Shown: positions 44,427 through 53,535, counted from the stretch's first letter. The stretch is 64,000 nucleotides of DNA from CBDCFV01 sp963664625 (GCA_963664625.1 OY761541.1:2852001-2916000); one strand, 5' to 3'. Made by a program: numbers and translations. The notes: generated by a model not told the origin, from the sequence alone.

Positions 44427-45181
44427 TGCCTTAACTTGAAAATGGGAATGTACCGAGGCTCTATGCGCAAAGTGTGATGGGAGTGCGGCATTTTATCGTT
44501 CCAGTATACCCATTGCGAACAGCGGCGATAAGTAATGACCAAACTTCTTATTGACGAACCCACTGACATCCTCCGGTTGACACACCGTATTACCGCCCGG
44601 TAGCGTAAACCAATCAAAAAGCGGGCCCGCACCAGACCAACCAAGGAGGCGCCCAAGCCAAGAGAGAACCCCGGCAAGGCCATAGCAACAAGAGGCTCAA
44701 GAGCAACAGGTGGACCCAAACCATACGCCTGGCGGATAATCGGTGCTCCATGCCCCGCCCAAGGCGAAAAATAACCCGACGCAGTGTGCGTCGTTTGATC
44801 AGGTCAACGTTCTGACCAATCCGCCTGCTTTCAAACAGGCGAAGAATTTCTCTAACGAGAAATTGTATCCTTGCATTTGCGCGCCCCCGACGGTTTCGGG
44901 GGCAAACTTCCCGGCAACCCGCATGAGGACCGGCGGAGGACCGCTACGCCACCGGCCATGTCGGCGGCGGCGACCGGCAACCCTGGCCTTCAAAGCCAGC
45001 GCGGGCGTATCGCCGACGAAGGCGCAGGTGTGAGATGAGGAGTCATCGAGGACATCCAAGCGGTCGTGACCTCGGCGTTAGTCCACCTGTTGCTCACCAC
45101 CAAAAAATCAACACCAAGCAATCCGCACACAAGCCACCCAAGTAAGGTATAATGGAACAGTCCTGTCGGTGTCGGCAGCGT
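44427..45181. other. Gene-poor stretch between the DprA-like gene and tRNA-Pro
   Basis: About 755 bases with only short, unconvincing open frames on both strands and no start supported by a ribosome-binding site. The part 44777-44903 contains five consecutive hairpins (separate entry). Further small stems lie at 44983-44999 (CTGGC against GCCAG) and 45003-45013 (GGCG against CGCC). A TATAAT at 45148-45153 probably belongs to the tRNA gene. No copy of the tRNA 3' end, as an integrase attachment site would leave, is visible on the other side of the island. Confidence 0.6.
44764..44905 (-). ncRNA. Array of five hairpins, candidate structured RNA
   Basis: Five inverted repeats follow one another: 44777-44793 (CGACGCA/TGCGTCG, 3-base loop), 44802-44817 (GGTCA/TGACC), 44822-44841 (CGCCTG/CAGGCG), 44845-44864 (AATTTCTC/GAGAAATT, TAAC loop) and 44883-44903 (GCCCCCGA/TCGGGGGC). 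All stems are perfect. On the minus strand the last stem (44793-44777) is followed by GGGTTATTTTTCG, similar to an intrinsic terminator, which suggests that strand. No known RNA family is recognised; tmRNA, RNase P RNA and SRP RNA landmarks are absent. Transcription is not shown. Confidence 0.4.
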
Positions 45182-45257
45182 CGGGGTGTAGCGCAGTGGC
45201 TAGCGCGCTTCGTTCGGGACGAAGAGGCCGGTGGTTCGAGTCCACTCACCCCGACCA
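45182..45257 (+). tRNA. tRNA-Pro (anticodon CGG)
   Basis: A 76-base cloverleaf with CCA encoded. The acceptor stem CGGGGTG pairs with CACCCCG; the D stem is GCGC/GCGC; the anticodon stem is CTTCG/CGAAG around TTCGGGA, giving anticodon CGG; the T arm is GGTGG-TTCGAGT-CCACT. A TATAAT box lies 28 bases upstream, and a short T run follows the CCA. Confidence 0.96.
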
Positions 45258-45304
45258 TTTTTATGCTTTTCAAAACGCTCCCTACCGGAGAGAGGCGCCG
45301 GGAC

Positions 45305-46993
45305 TTATCCCCGGCTCAGCCTCTCCATCTCCACCGCGAACCACAACGCCATGCTGCCGCTGCGGTCATCGAACCCGAAGACCGCCGGGCGGTGCAGGTA
45401 GGCGCGCAGGTCTTCCAGCACGCCGGTGCTGATGCAGGCGTCCACCACGTCACCGTTGTCCTCCACCCGCTCCGACACCCCCTGCCATGCCATCCGCAGG
45501 GACTCGCGGAACGACTCGTCCAGCCAACCGCGCCGCAGCCCACGGGCCATGGCGTAGCCTGCCATGCAGGTGGACGTGAACTCGTGGTACGAGCCGGGGA
45601 CGTCCAGCGCCTCTGGGTACATCCCCGACGGCTCCTGCACTCGCCTCATGCCCTCCAGCCCCCTGCGGTACATCGCCAGCACCGCCTCCCGGTCCGGGTG
45701 GTCTTCCGGCAAGTAGGTGAGCGTCTCCGTCAGTCCCAGGACTGCAAAGCCGTTGCCCCGTCCCCAGAAGTAGGGCGCGGAGCGGCAATGCCAGAACAGG
45801 CCGTCGTCCTGCTGGATTTCGCCGTCCAGCAGGAACCGCGTCAATATATCCAGGTAGCACCGCTCCCCGGTGATGCTGAAGGCCCGGCCCAGCATGGCCC
45901 CGGCCATGAACATGTCCTCAGTGCGGAAGTCCGGGTCGCAGGGCGGCGGCGCCGTTCCCCTGGGAACCGTCTCGTACCGCTCCGCCACCTGCACTATCAG
46001 GTCGGAATAGCGGGAGTCGCCCGTAGCCTCGGCCAGTTCCTGTCCCCATATCAAACCAGCCAGGTTCGCCCCGCTGGGCCGGTCTCCAAACATTGGGACC
46101 GCTCCGGACACGTAAGGCTCCAGCAGTTTCACGATGCCTTCCGCCGGAGACGGTGCGCTTGGGTCCAGCCGCGCCAATCGAAGCCGCCCGCTTATGGCCA
46201 CTCCCTGCGTGTAGTTGACCGGGTCCAGAGCGTAGCCGTACACCCCGGCCAGCAACCGGCCCACGTCCATGAACGAGCGTTGCCGCCGCGCCGCCAGCAC
46301 GTTGCGGGCTGCCGATGCCCCCAGTGGATTGGGTTGGCCTCCAATGATGTTCCACAACCGCTCCATCTCTCCATCGAGAAGGGACTCGGGGACCGTCAAC
46401 CGCAAGCCCGGAACCGTCCCCAGGTTGTCCGGCGTCCCGCGGCCCAATGCGCCAATCAACGACGAATCTTCCGGTTCGGCTGCCGACGCGCCAAGCACGG
46501 CACTCAAGTCGCTCGCCGCCACGTTTGCCTGCCACTCCACCGAGCCTCCGGCGCGAATCTCCAGTACCAGGTCCGGCGCTTGGAAACACAGCCACCGCCA
46601 TAGATAGCGAGTCTCGGGTGCGTCCGCGTCATAGAAGAAGTTCCCCTCCGGGGGAAATCCCTTCGAAAGGTCCGCCCCACCTTCAGGGTTGGCCAACGGT
46701 ACACCCGTCAAGGCGATGTTCCCGGAGTCTTGGGAGTGTCCAGCGCTCCACTGCAAAGCCCTCAGCCCCAGGGCCGCATCTTCCGCATTCCCCGACAGGC
46801 CTGCCACCAACACTATGCGCCCCCGCTCCGTCTCGGCGGCGTAGGCGTCCGTGTGGACCAGGGCCGGTATCGACCGAAGTCCGGCGGTCACGCCGCAGGC
46901 GGACAACCTCCAACTGCCTCGGTTTCCATCAGCTAACGATTGAAGGGCCGCATTAACGTCCGAAAGACTATCGTTCATGGCGTCAAATCGCAT
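45305..46993 (-). CDS. GH88/GH105-like protein with an N-terminal M14-carboxypeptidase-like domain
   Basis: A 562-residue two-part protein. The C-terminal half (from about 310) fits the alpha6/alpha6 barrel of GH88/GH105 unsaturated glycuronyl hydrolases: 'EDMFMAGAMLGRAFSITG', 'LFWHCRSAPYFWGRGNGF' and 'CISTGVLEDLRAYLHRP'. The N-terminal half ('RGRIVLVAGLSGNAED', 'TGVPLANPEGG', 'APDLVLEIRAGG') resembles a zinc-carboxypeptidase (M14/DUF2817) alpha/beta core, though the zinc-binding HxxE is not clear. No signal peptide is present, so it should act inside the cell. The fusion is unusual. Starts at 46993 and 46978 are both possible. Confidence 0.75.
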   Translation of the reverse strand: MRFDAMNDSLSDVNAALQSLADGNRGSWRLSACGVTAGLRSIPALVHTDAYAAETERGRIVLVAGLSGNAEDAALGLRALQWSAGHSQDSGNIALTGVPLANPEGGADLSKGFPPEGNFFYDADAPETRYLWRWLCFQAPDLVLEIRAGGSVEWQANVAASDLSAVLGASAAEPEDSSLIGALGRGTPDNLGTVPGLRLTVPESLLDGEMERLWNIIGGQPNPLGASAARNVLAARRQRSFMDVGRLLAGVYGYALDPVNYTQGVAISGRLRLARLDPSAPSPAEGIVKLLEPYVSGAVPMFGDRPSGANLAGLIWGQELAEATGDSRYSDLIVQVAERYETVPRGTAPPPCDPDFRTEDMFMAGAMLGRAFSITGERCYLDILTRFLLDGEIQQDDGLFWHCRSAPYFWGRGNGFAVLGLTETLTYLPEDHPDREAVLAMYRRGLEGMRRVQEPSGMYPEALDVPGSYHEFTSTCMAGYAMARGLRRGWLDESFRESLRMAWQGVSERVEDNGDVVDACISTGVLEDLRAYLHRPAVFGFDDRSGSMALWFAVEMERLSRG

Positions 46994-47060
46994 CTCGCTT
47001 AAAATGTCACCCGATTCTACAGGTTTTGTTTTTTCGGCGCACGGATGCCTCGTGAAGTTT

Positions 47061-47156
47061 GTCTGAACTGTGATTTGTATGATTAAAGGATTACCCTGAT
47101 TTGTCCGCTCATCTAAATCATAAAATCACAGAAATCAAATGAATCACAGTTCAGAC
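47061..47156. repeat. Dispersed inverted repeat, 'GTCTGAACTGTGATT' family, full copy
   Basis: Left end GTCTGAACTGTGATT and right end AATCACAGTTCAGAC (extended by a G) are perfect inverted repeats 96 bases apart, with A+T-rich sequence inside. Related copies are at 59079-59125 (one arm), 59790-59882 and 63125-63211. Confidence 0.85.
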
Positions 47157-47255
47157 AACTACTCCCGGTGGACAATCGACCATCCCCCAAGTACCATTCC
47201 GACCTGTGACGTAACAAAGACCCGAGATAAAACCGTCTGAAGAGGAGGCAGAAGG

Positions 47256-48056
47256 ATGCCTGACTATAGTATCCAGGTTGGCAACGTGGAGTTGGTGTCG
47301 TTGAGCGACGGCTTCCCCCAGCGGTCTCCGTTGATACCCTTCCCGGACACCACCATCGAGCAGTGGCGGGAGTTCCCCGAGTTGTTGGACGAGCACGACC
47401 AAGTCCGCAGCAGGTATGGCACCGTGGCCGTCCGGTCCTCCGGCAAGCTGATTATCGTAGACACCGGGTTACAGGCCGAGGACGGGACGCTGCTGAAGGA
47501 TATGGAAGAGAAGGGCATCGACCGGGAGGCGGTTGACCTGGTGGTGTTCACCCACCTGCACCCCGACCACGTGGGTTGGAACTTGACCAACAGTCGCCCC
47601 AATTTCCCCAACGCCCGGTACTTGGTGCCGCGGAAGGACTGGGACTACTGGACTCAACCCAACGTGGTGGCTGGGGCCGAGCACATCACCAACCAAGTCA
47701 TCCCGTTGCAGGGCCTGGACATCATGGACCTGATCGACGACGAGTACAACATCACCGACGAACTGACCACGGTCCCAACGCCCGGCCATACTCCGGGCCA
47801 CGTTTCCATCACCATCGCGTCAGGCGGAGAGCGGGGCTACATCCTGGGCGACGTAGCCCACAGTGTGGCCCAAGCCCACTACACCGACTGGTGTCCTATC
47901 TTCGACATCGAGCCCGACGTGTCCCGGCAGACCCGTCACACGGTGCTGGACATGCTGGAAGCCGAGGGCATCATCGTAGCGGCGGGCCACTTCCCAGACC
48001 CCGGATTCGGCCACTTCGTCCGAGGCGAAAGCCGCCGCGTGTGGCGGGGAATCTAA
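47256..48056 (+). CDS. MBL-fold metallo-hydrolase
   Basis: A 266-residue metallo-beta-lactamase-fold protein. The zinc motif is 'FTHLHPDHVGWN' (HxHxDH) near residue 92; 'PTPGHTPGHVSI' near 170 supplies the next His and 'YILGDVAHS' near 192 the bridging Asp; a final His lies in 'AAGHFPDPGFGH'. The family includes lactonases and other hydrolases; the substrate is not known. GAGGAGG precedes ATG 47256. It converges with the ABC permease gene. Confidence 0.94.
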   Translation: MPDYSIQVGNVELVSLSDGFPQRSPLIPFPDTTIEQWREFPELLDEHDQVRSRYGTVAVRSSGKLIIVDTGLQAEDGTLLKDMEEKGIDREAVDLVVFTHLHPDHVGWNLTNSRPNFPNARYLVPRKDWDYWTQPNVVAGAEHITNQVIPLQGLDIMDLIDDEYNITDELTTVPTPGHTPGHVSITIASGGERGYILGDVAHSVAQAHYTDWCPIFDIEPDVSRQTRHTVLDMLEAEGIIVAAGHFPDPGFGHFVRGESRRVWRGI

Positions 48057-48094
48057 GATACCCCGATTCTCTGGCGATGCCCTTCGGGACAGAA

Positions 48095-48997
48095 TTACCT
48101 TTGCCTCAACCTTGGGTCGAGGGTATCCCGCAAGGCGTCGCCCAAGAGGTTGAACGCGAACACCGCCAAGGCTATGGCCAGTCCAGGGCCTACCGCCAAG
48201 CCCAGCCCTCCGGTGAACAATTCCTGGGATGCGGTGTTGACCATCGCTCCCCACGACGGGGCGTCGGGCGGCGCGCCCACCCCGAGGAAGCTGAGGGCTG
48301 CCTCGGTTATTATGGCGTTGCCGATGCTGACGCTGATCAGGATGATGTAGGGGGCGATGGTGTTGGGGAAGATGTGCCGGGCCATGATGCGGACATGGGA
48401 ACAGCCCACGGCCCTGGCGCTGTCGATGTAGGTCTGTTCCTTGATGCTCAGGGCCGCGCCCCGGATAATGCGCGCCCCGCCTGGGATGAGCAGGATGGCG
48501 ATGGCTATGATCACGTTATTGATCGATTGGCCCAATGTCACCATAATGGCCATCGCCAGCACCAACCCCGGGAAGGCTTGAATCGCATCCACCACCCTTT
48601 GCACCACCAAGTCCAGCACACCGCCCACGTAGGCGCTGACAATCCCGATGAACGCGCCAAAGCTGACGCCGATCAGGACAGAGACAATCCCTACGTAGAT
48701 GGATATACGGGACCCCATGATGACCCTGCTGAAAACGTCCCGGCCCAGTGGGTCCGTGCCAAGCCAGTGCTCGCCACTGATGGGCAGGCTGCGGGCGAAA
48801 GAGGCGTCGAGAGGGTCATAGGGCGCAAGCAGAGGCGCAAACACCGTTACGATGCCCATCAAAGCCAATACCAGCGCCCCGGCCATGCCCAAAGGCTTGG
48901 CTTGGGCGAAACGCCGCAGGGTGGTAACGGCCCGCTGGTCTATCCGGGGCGCTGACACCTCTATCGTAGACGGCGCTCCGCCTTGCTCTAAAGCCAC
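48095..48997 (-). CDS. Oligopeptide-type ABC transporter permease (DppC/OppC-like)
   Basis: A 300-residue inner-membrane permease with about six helices. 'EHWLGTDPLGRDVFSRVIMGSRIS' (about residues 76-99) and the EAA loop 'DSARAVGCSHVRIMARHIFPN' near residue 195 are typical of DppC. It follows the DppB-like gene by 11 bases in one operon with the solute-binding protein. The operon ends here without ATPase genes. Confidence 0.95.
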   Translation of the reverse strand: MALEQGGAPSTIEVSAPRIDQRAVTTLRRFAQAKPLGMAGALVLALMGIVTVFAPLLAPYDPLDASFARSLPISGEHWLGTDPLGRDVFSRVIMGSRISIYVGIVSVLIGVSFGAFIGIVSAYVGGVLDLVVQRVVDAIQAFPGLVLAMAIMVTLGQSINNVIIAIAILLIPGGARIIRGAALSIKEQTYIDSARAVGCSHVRIMARHIFPNTIAPYIILISVSIGNAIITEAALSFLGVGAPPDAPSWGAMVNTASQELFTGGLGLAVGPGLAIALAVFAFNLLGDALRDTLDPRLRQR

Positions 48998-49008
48998 ACC
49001 CTACCTCT

Positions 49009-49980
49009 CTAGGTGTAACGAATCCTGGGGTCCAGGTAACCGTAGACGACATCGACTATAAGATTGATACCCAGCATGATCAAAACGTTAATCAGCACCA
49101 ACCCTTGGATGAGAGCGAAGTCCCGGTTGGCTATGGCTTGGACGAACAGGCTTCCCAAGCCCGGTATTACGAATATGACCTCGATAAGCACGGCGCCGTT
49201 GACCAAGCGGCCCAAGTCCCACGCCAGCATCGTGAATATAGGAATGACGGAATTCCTGAGTGCGTGCCGGTAAACGACCGACCGCTCGGACATGCCCTTG
49301 GCCCTGGCCGTGCGCACGTAGTCCTCTCGTAATACCTCCATCATTTGGGCGCGGGTCAGCCGCAGCAGCGGCGCGCCTTGGCTGTAAGCCAGGATCAGCA
49401 CGGGAATCAGCATCTTCTTGAAGTTGGTCGCCGGGTCCTCCAAGGGCCCCGACCAACCTACCGGAGGAGACCATCCCAGCAACTGGGCCAGGAATATCAG
49501 GGCCAACGTGGCTATCCAGAAGTTGGGCACACTGAGCCCGGCAACGCTGAATATCTGGATAGCCCGGTCAACATTGGTGTCCGCCTTGGTGGCGGCCAGC
49601 ACCCCCAGCGGAATACTCCATAGGAACGTCAGTATGATGGTAAGGACCGCCAGTTCCACCGTCCGGGGAAACCGCTCCCCAATGACGGTTATGGCCTTGC
49701 GGCCGCGCTGGGTGAAAGACTCCCCCAAGTCCCCTTGGGCCAGTTGCTTGACCCAGTCGAAGAACTGGACCACCAAGGGACGGTTGAAGCCCATTTCCTC
49801 CCGGAGCTTCGCTTCCAGCGCCTTGGACTCCTCCAAGGGGCCGGCGCCGCCCTCCTCGCCATAGACCATTATGGTGACTATGTCTCCGGGGGCGGCCTTC
49901 ATAATGAGGAATACTATGAAGACCGCCAGGAGGGCGGTAGGGACGAAGAGCAGCCCCCTTTTCACCAAGTAACTGTACAA
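49009..49980 (-). CDS. Oligopeptide-type ABC transporter permease (DppB/OppB-like)
   Basis: A 323-residue permease with six predicted helices. It starts 'LVKRGLLFVPTALLAVFIVFLI' and has the EAA loop 'YVRTARAKGMSERSVVYRHALRN' (about residues 225-247). The N-terminal periplasmic segment ('LREEMGFNRPLVVQFFDWVKQLAQGDLGESF') is typical of DppB. It begins two bases after the solute-binding protein gene ends, so translation is probably coupled. Confidence 0.95.
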   Translation of the reverse strand: MYSYLVKRGLLFVPTALLAVFIVFLIMKAAPGDIVTIMVYGEEGGAGPLEESKALEAKLREEMGFNRPLVVQFFDWVKQLAQGDLGESFTQRGRKAITVIGERFPRTVELAVLTIILTFLWSIPLGVLAATKADTNVDRAIQIFSVAGLSVPNFWIATLALIFLAQLLGWSPPVGWSGPLEDPATNFKKMLIPVLILAYSQGAPLLRLTRAQMMEVLREDYVRTARAKGMSERSVVYRHALRNSVIPIFTMLAWDLGRLVNGAVLIEVIFVIPGLGSLFVQAIANRDFALIQGLVLINVLIMLGINLIVDVVYGYLDPRIRYT

Positions 49981-49982
49981 GG

Positions 49983-51815
49983 CTAGTTGCCTTTATCGAT
50001 CCAGACCCGGTCCATGCGGTTGTGTTCGAACCAAGGGCCAAGCGAATGCCAGCCCTTTACCTCGCTCCGCACCAGGTTCACGGCGTGGTTCCACGTCATC
50101 GGCACGTGTCCCGTGTCCACTTCATAGACGAACTTTTGCATCTGGAGATGCAGGTCCCGCCGCTGCTCTAGGTCGGTGGCGTTCAGTTGCTCGTCGTACA
50201 ACTTGGTGAATTCCGGATGCTCCCACCGGCCCCAGTTCCGCCCGGCGTTCGGGGCAATGATCAGCCCGAAAATGGAGTCCGGGTCCTTGAACTGAACGCC
50301 CGAGCCGTGGCCGTAGAGGGTGAAGTCGCCCTCGGCGACACGGGCGAATACCGACGGCCGGTCTTGGAGTACGATGTCACAGTCAATGTTCAGCGCAGTT
50401 CTCAGTTGGGCGATGGGGACTTCCATGTACAGCCTGCCCTGTGCGGTGTTTTGGCCTAAGCACTCGTTGTCTTCCAGCTTGAATCCGTCGGGGAAGCCGG
50501 CCTCGGCCATCAGGCGCTTGGCCTCGGCTAGGTCCTCGTCCTTGGGCTGGCGCACTCCGGGCATCTGGTTGACCTCTTCCAACGGAATGGCCACGTCTCC
50601 ATAAATCGCCGGGTCCAACACGGCCCCCGCAACACCCTGGCCGCGCCAGACCTTGTCCAAGTAGTCCTGCCGGTCCAAGGCCAGGAAGACCGCACGCCGG
50701 ACCCGAATGTCGTCGAATGGCGGCCGCTTGGTATTGAAGATGAAGGTCTGGTTGACGCCCACGGGGTAGGGGATCGCGGTTACTTTGTCGGCTCCCATTT
50801 GCTGCTGCACCTTCTCAATATCGGTGGGCCTGGGTGGAGCGGCGAGCCACATGTTCATCTGGTCGGAAACCAAGGCTCCAATAATGGTCGCCCGGTCATT
50901 GATTTGAAGGATCCTCACCTTGTCCAGGAGGGGGAGTCCTTCCTCGAAGTAGTCCGGGTTTCGTTCGTATACCAACTCCACGTCCCGGTCCCACTTCACG
51001 AACTTGAACGCACCGGTGCCGACGGCCTTTTCGCCCAACGCCTCCTCTTCAAGGACGTGCTTGGGGACGACCATCATCCAGTTGGACGCCAGGGTGGGTA
51101 TCAGCAAAAGGCCTGGCGAGGTCTGGACGAATTTCACTGTCCGGTCGTCGATCAGGTCCACCTGCTTTATCAGCTTCTTGATATGACGTTCGACCCGGGT
51201 GCTGTGAAAGTCGGGGTCCAGTCCTCTGTCAAACGTCGCCTTCACGTCGGCAGCGGTAAAGGGTGTTCCATCGTGGAAACTTATGCCATCTCTGAGTCGG
51301 AAGGTGAAGGACAAGCCGTCGTCGCTTGGTTCCCAGGTACTGGCAAGGTCGCCGATAATCTCGTTGGTGTTTTCCGGGTTGATGCGAAGGAGGCCGTTAT
51401 ACACCGGGGCGGCAGCAATCAAGCATGAACCCGGGCCGCAACTCTGGAAGTCCAAATCGCGCGGCTCACCCGGGTTCATGTTGCGCACCAACTCGCCGCC
51501 GTACTTTCCGCCCGCCGGCAATGGCGCCAGCTTGCCGGTGGCCACCGGCGCCGGAGTGGCGACCACTATCTTCTCAATCACTACCTCTTTCTCTACTTCG
51601 ACCTCTTTGATAACCTCTTTCTCCACTATTTTTTCCACCGGGACTTCCCGTATGACTTCCTTCTCAACTACTCTTTCTACGGGAACTTCCCGTACAACCT
51701 CTTTTTCCACTATCTGTGGCGCGGGGGCGGCCCCGCCACAGGCTACTACGCCAACCAATGCCAATATAAGCGATAATGGAATCAGGGACATCAAACCACG
51801 CCGGTGCACGGCCAT
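49983..51815 (-). CDS. ABC transporter solute-binding lipoprotein (family 5) with long charged linker
   Basis: A 610-residue SBP_bac_5 protein. The N-terminus is a lipoprotein signal with lipobox 'VGVVACGG' near residue 25. Residues about 35-90 are a repetitive charged linker (VEKEVVREVPVE-type units) that spaces the domain from the membrane, a feature frequent in Chloroflexota binding proteins. The ligand-binding domain follows ('STWEPSDDGLSFTFRLRDGI', 'GTGAFKFVKWDRD'). It binds peptides or related ligands for the DppB/DppC-like permeases downstream. A TTGACA promoter lies just upstream. Confidence 0.95.
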   Translation of the reverse strand: MAVHRRGLMSLIPLSLILALVGVVACGGAAPAPQIVEKEVVREVPVERVVEKEVIREVPVEKIVEKEVIKEVEVEKEVVIEKIVVATPAPVATGKLAPLPAGGKYGGELVRNMNPGEPRDLDFQSCGPGSCLIAAAPVYNGLLRINPENTNEIIGDLASTWEPSDDGLSFTFRLRDGISFHDGTPFTAADVKATFDRGLDPDFHSTRVERHIKKLIKQVDLIDDRTVKFVQTSPGLLLIPTLASNWMMVVPKHVLEEEALGEKAVGTGAFKFVKWDRDVELVYERNPDYFEEGLPLLDKVRILQINDRATIIGALVSDQMNMWLAAPPRPTDIEKVQQQMGADKVTAIPYPVGVNQTFIFNTKRPPFDDIRVRRAVFLALDRQDYLDKVWRGQGVAGAVLDPAIYGDVAIPLEEVNQMPGVRQPKDEDLAEAKRLMAEAGFPDGFKLEDNECLGQNTAQGRLYMEVPIAQLRTALNIDCDIVLQDRPSVFARVAEGDFTLYGHGSGVQFKDPDSIFGLIIAPNAGRNWGRWEHPEFTKLYDEQLNATDLEQRRDLHLQMQKFVYEVDTGHVPMTWNHAVNLVRSEVKGWHSLGPWFEHNRMDRVWIDKGN

Positions 51816-51867
51816 TACTCATCCTCCAGTTTTATGATTTCAGCCGGAACGGGGCTGAAACATTGCG

Positions 51868-51896
51868 ATAGTATAGACTGCTTTGTACAGTGTCAA
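51868..51896 (-). promoter_or_regulatory. Promoter of the ABC importer operon
   Basis: Minus-strand TTGACA (51896-51891), a 17-base spacer and TACTAT (51873-51868). It is a near-consensus sigma-70 promoter about 50 bases before the start codon. Confidence 0.75.
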
Positions 51897-51941
51897 ACGG
51901 AATGGAATCATCTTCAGTTGGCCAATAGTTAGGAGGCAGAT

Positions 51942-53492
51942 ATGGCAACTACCCTGGTGCGCGGCAAATACGTAATATCCAAGGTTACCGGTCCTGATAC
52001 CGCGGAGGTCGTATCGGACGGCGCGGTGTTGCAGCGGGACGGCGAGATTATCGAAGTCGGCGGCTACCAGGACTTGCGGAGCCGGCACCCCGATGCGGAG
52101 TTGTTGGGGTCTTCCAACTACTTGGTTATGCCGGGACTGGTGAACGACCACTTCCACGTCGGCCTTACGCCATTCCAGTTAGGTGCGCCCGACCTGCCGC
52201 TGGAGTTGTGGATGCTGGCCCGCATCGGAGGGCGGGCAATAGACCCCTACCTAGACCAACTCTACGGGGCAGTGCAGATGATCGAGTCCGGCACCACCAC
52301 CGTCCAAGCCATTCATTCACCCGGACGGGGCGTCCCGACGGTCAGCATGGAAGTGGCGGACAAGGTGGTCAAGGCCTTTCAAGACTCGGGAATGCGAGTC
52401 TCCTACGCGCCGTCGGTGGCCGACCAGAACTCCATGATCTCCGGGCGGGATGGTGGTGAAGCGGAGTTCGCCGCCCGGTTGCCCGGAGACCTGGCCGAAA
52501 GGTACCGGTCATTCATGGGCCGCACCTACTTGCCCGTGTCCGAGGTTATTCCCATCTTGGAGGATATATTCGCCAAGTACGGCGACAACCGCTTGGAAAA
52601 AGTCCAAGTGACCATGGCCCCCAGCAACGTCCACCGTTGCTCGGATGACATGCTGGTGGCACTGAGAGACATCGCCACCCGCCACAGCACCGGCATTCAC
52701 ATACATTTGCAGGAAACGGTCTACCAGAAGCTGTACGGGTTGACCGTCTACGGCAAAACACCGCTCCAGCACCTCAACGACTTGGGTTTCCTGGGTCCGG
52801 ACGTAGTGTGCGGCCACAGCGTATGGGCCACGGAAGAAGACCTGGCGATTATGGCGGCAACCGGGACAAACATTTGCCACAACGCCAGTTCAAACCTGCG
52901 ATTGCAAAGCGGCATTGCGCCGATGGGCAGGATTCTGGCGGCGGGAATCAGGGTAGCCCTGGGCAGCGACGAGGCCGGCATAAACGACGACAAGGACATG
53001 TTCCAGGAAATGCGAATGGCGCTCAGAGTTCACCGCATCCCCGGCATAGACCATACTCCCCCAACCGCCCACCAAGTCTTTCAAATGGCGACGGTGAACG
53101 GGGCCTACGCCAGTTGGTTCGGCGACCGCATCGGGACGCTGGAGCCGGGCAAGCGGGCCGATCTCGTGCTGCTTGATTTGAGAAACATCGAGGAACCGTT
53201 CCTGGACCCGGAGGTATCCATCGTAGACGCGATGGTGCACCGGGGCCGCGCGATTGACGTGGACACCGTCATGGTCGACGGCGAGATCGTCCTGCAGGAC
53301 GGGCAACTGACCAAGATCAATAAAGGGGACCTGTACAAGGAACTGAGACAAGCCCTGGACCGGCCTCTAACGCCGCAGGAGCAGGAACGCCGTGAGTTGA
53401 GCCGGATGGTGGAACCTCACCTGAGACAGTTCTATCTCGGCACTATACCTGAAGATACTGTACCTCACACCGCTTACAACGCCCGGTCGTAA
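51942..53492 (+). CDS. TrzA/AtzA-like amidohydrolase
   Basis: A 516-residue amidohydrolase-superfamily enzyme of the TRZ/ATZ subgroup. 'VNDHFHVGLTPFQ' near residue 68 holds the HxH metal ligands, 'GIHIHLQETVYQ' near 250 the third, 'VVCGHSVWATEEDL' near 288 the fourth, and 'ALGSDEAGINDD' near 343 the catalytic Asp. 'LEPGKRADLVLLD' near the end is typical. It should deaminate or dechlorinate a ring compound; the substrate is unknown. It is divergent from the ABC importer operon. AGGAGG lies upstream of ATG 51942. Confidence 0.93.
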   Translation: MATTLVRGKYVISKVTGPDTAEVVSDGAVLQRDGEIIEVGGYQDLRSRHPDAELLGSSNYLVMPGLVNDHFHVGLTPFQLGAPDLPLELWMLARIGGRAIDPYLDQLYGAVQMIESGTTTVQAIHSPGRGVPTVSMEVADKVVKAFQDSGMRVSYAPSVADQNSMISGRDGGEAEFAARLPGDLAERYRSFMGRTYLPVSEVIPILEDIFAKYGDNRLEKVQVTMAPSNVHRCSDDMLVALRDIATRHSTGIHIHLQETVYQKLYGLTVYGKTPLQHLNDLGFLGPDVVCGHSVWATEEDLAIMAATGTNICHNASSNLRLQSGIAPMGRILAAGIRVALGSDEAGINDDKDMFQEMRMALRVHRIPGIDHTPPTAHQVFQMATVNGAYASWFGDRIGTLEPGKRADLVLLDLRNIEEPFLDPEVSIVDAMVHRGRAIDVDTVMVDGEIVLQDGQLTKINKGDLYKELRQALDRPLTPQEQERRELSRMVEPHLRQFYLGTIPEDTVPHTAYNARS

Positions 53493-53535
53493 ACCTTATG
53501 TAGTAAACTATGATGGTTTAGCAGGGAGTAGTTCC

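Noticed and set aside
44743..45059. Two short overlapping frames (44743-45033 plus, 44799-45059 minus)
   Set aside because: They cover the hairpin array, lack ribosome-binding sites and have no domain or consistent codon use.
44427..45181. tmRNA, RNase P RNA or SRP RNA considered for the gene-poor stretch
   Set aside because: None of their conserved core sequences could be found on either strand.
39869..45257. tRNA-Pro considered as the attachment site of an integrative element
   Set aside because: No integrase gene is present and no duplicate of the tRNA 3' end is visible at the mfd side. The island limits remain unproven.
45152..46603. A 483-codon plus-strand frame over tRNA-Pro and the GH88-like gene
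   Set aside because: It runs through the tRNA and is antisense to a gene with domain evidence.
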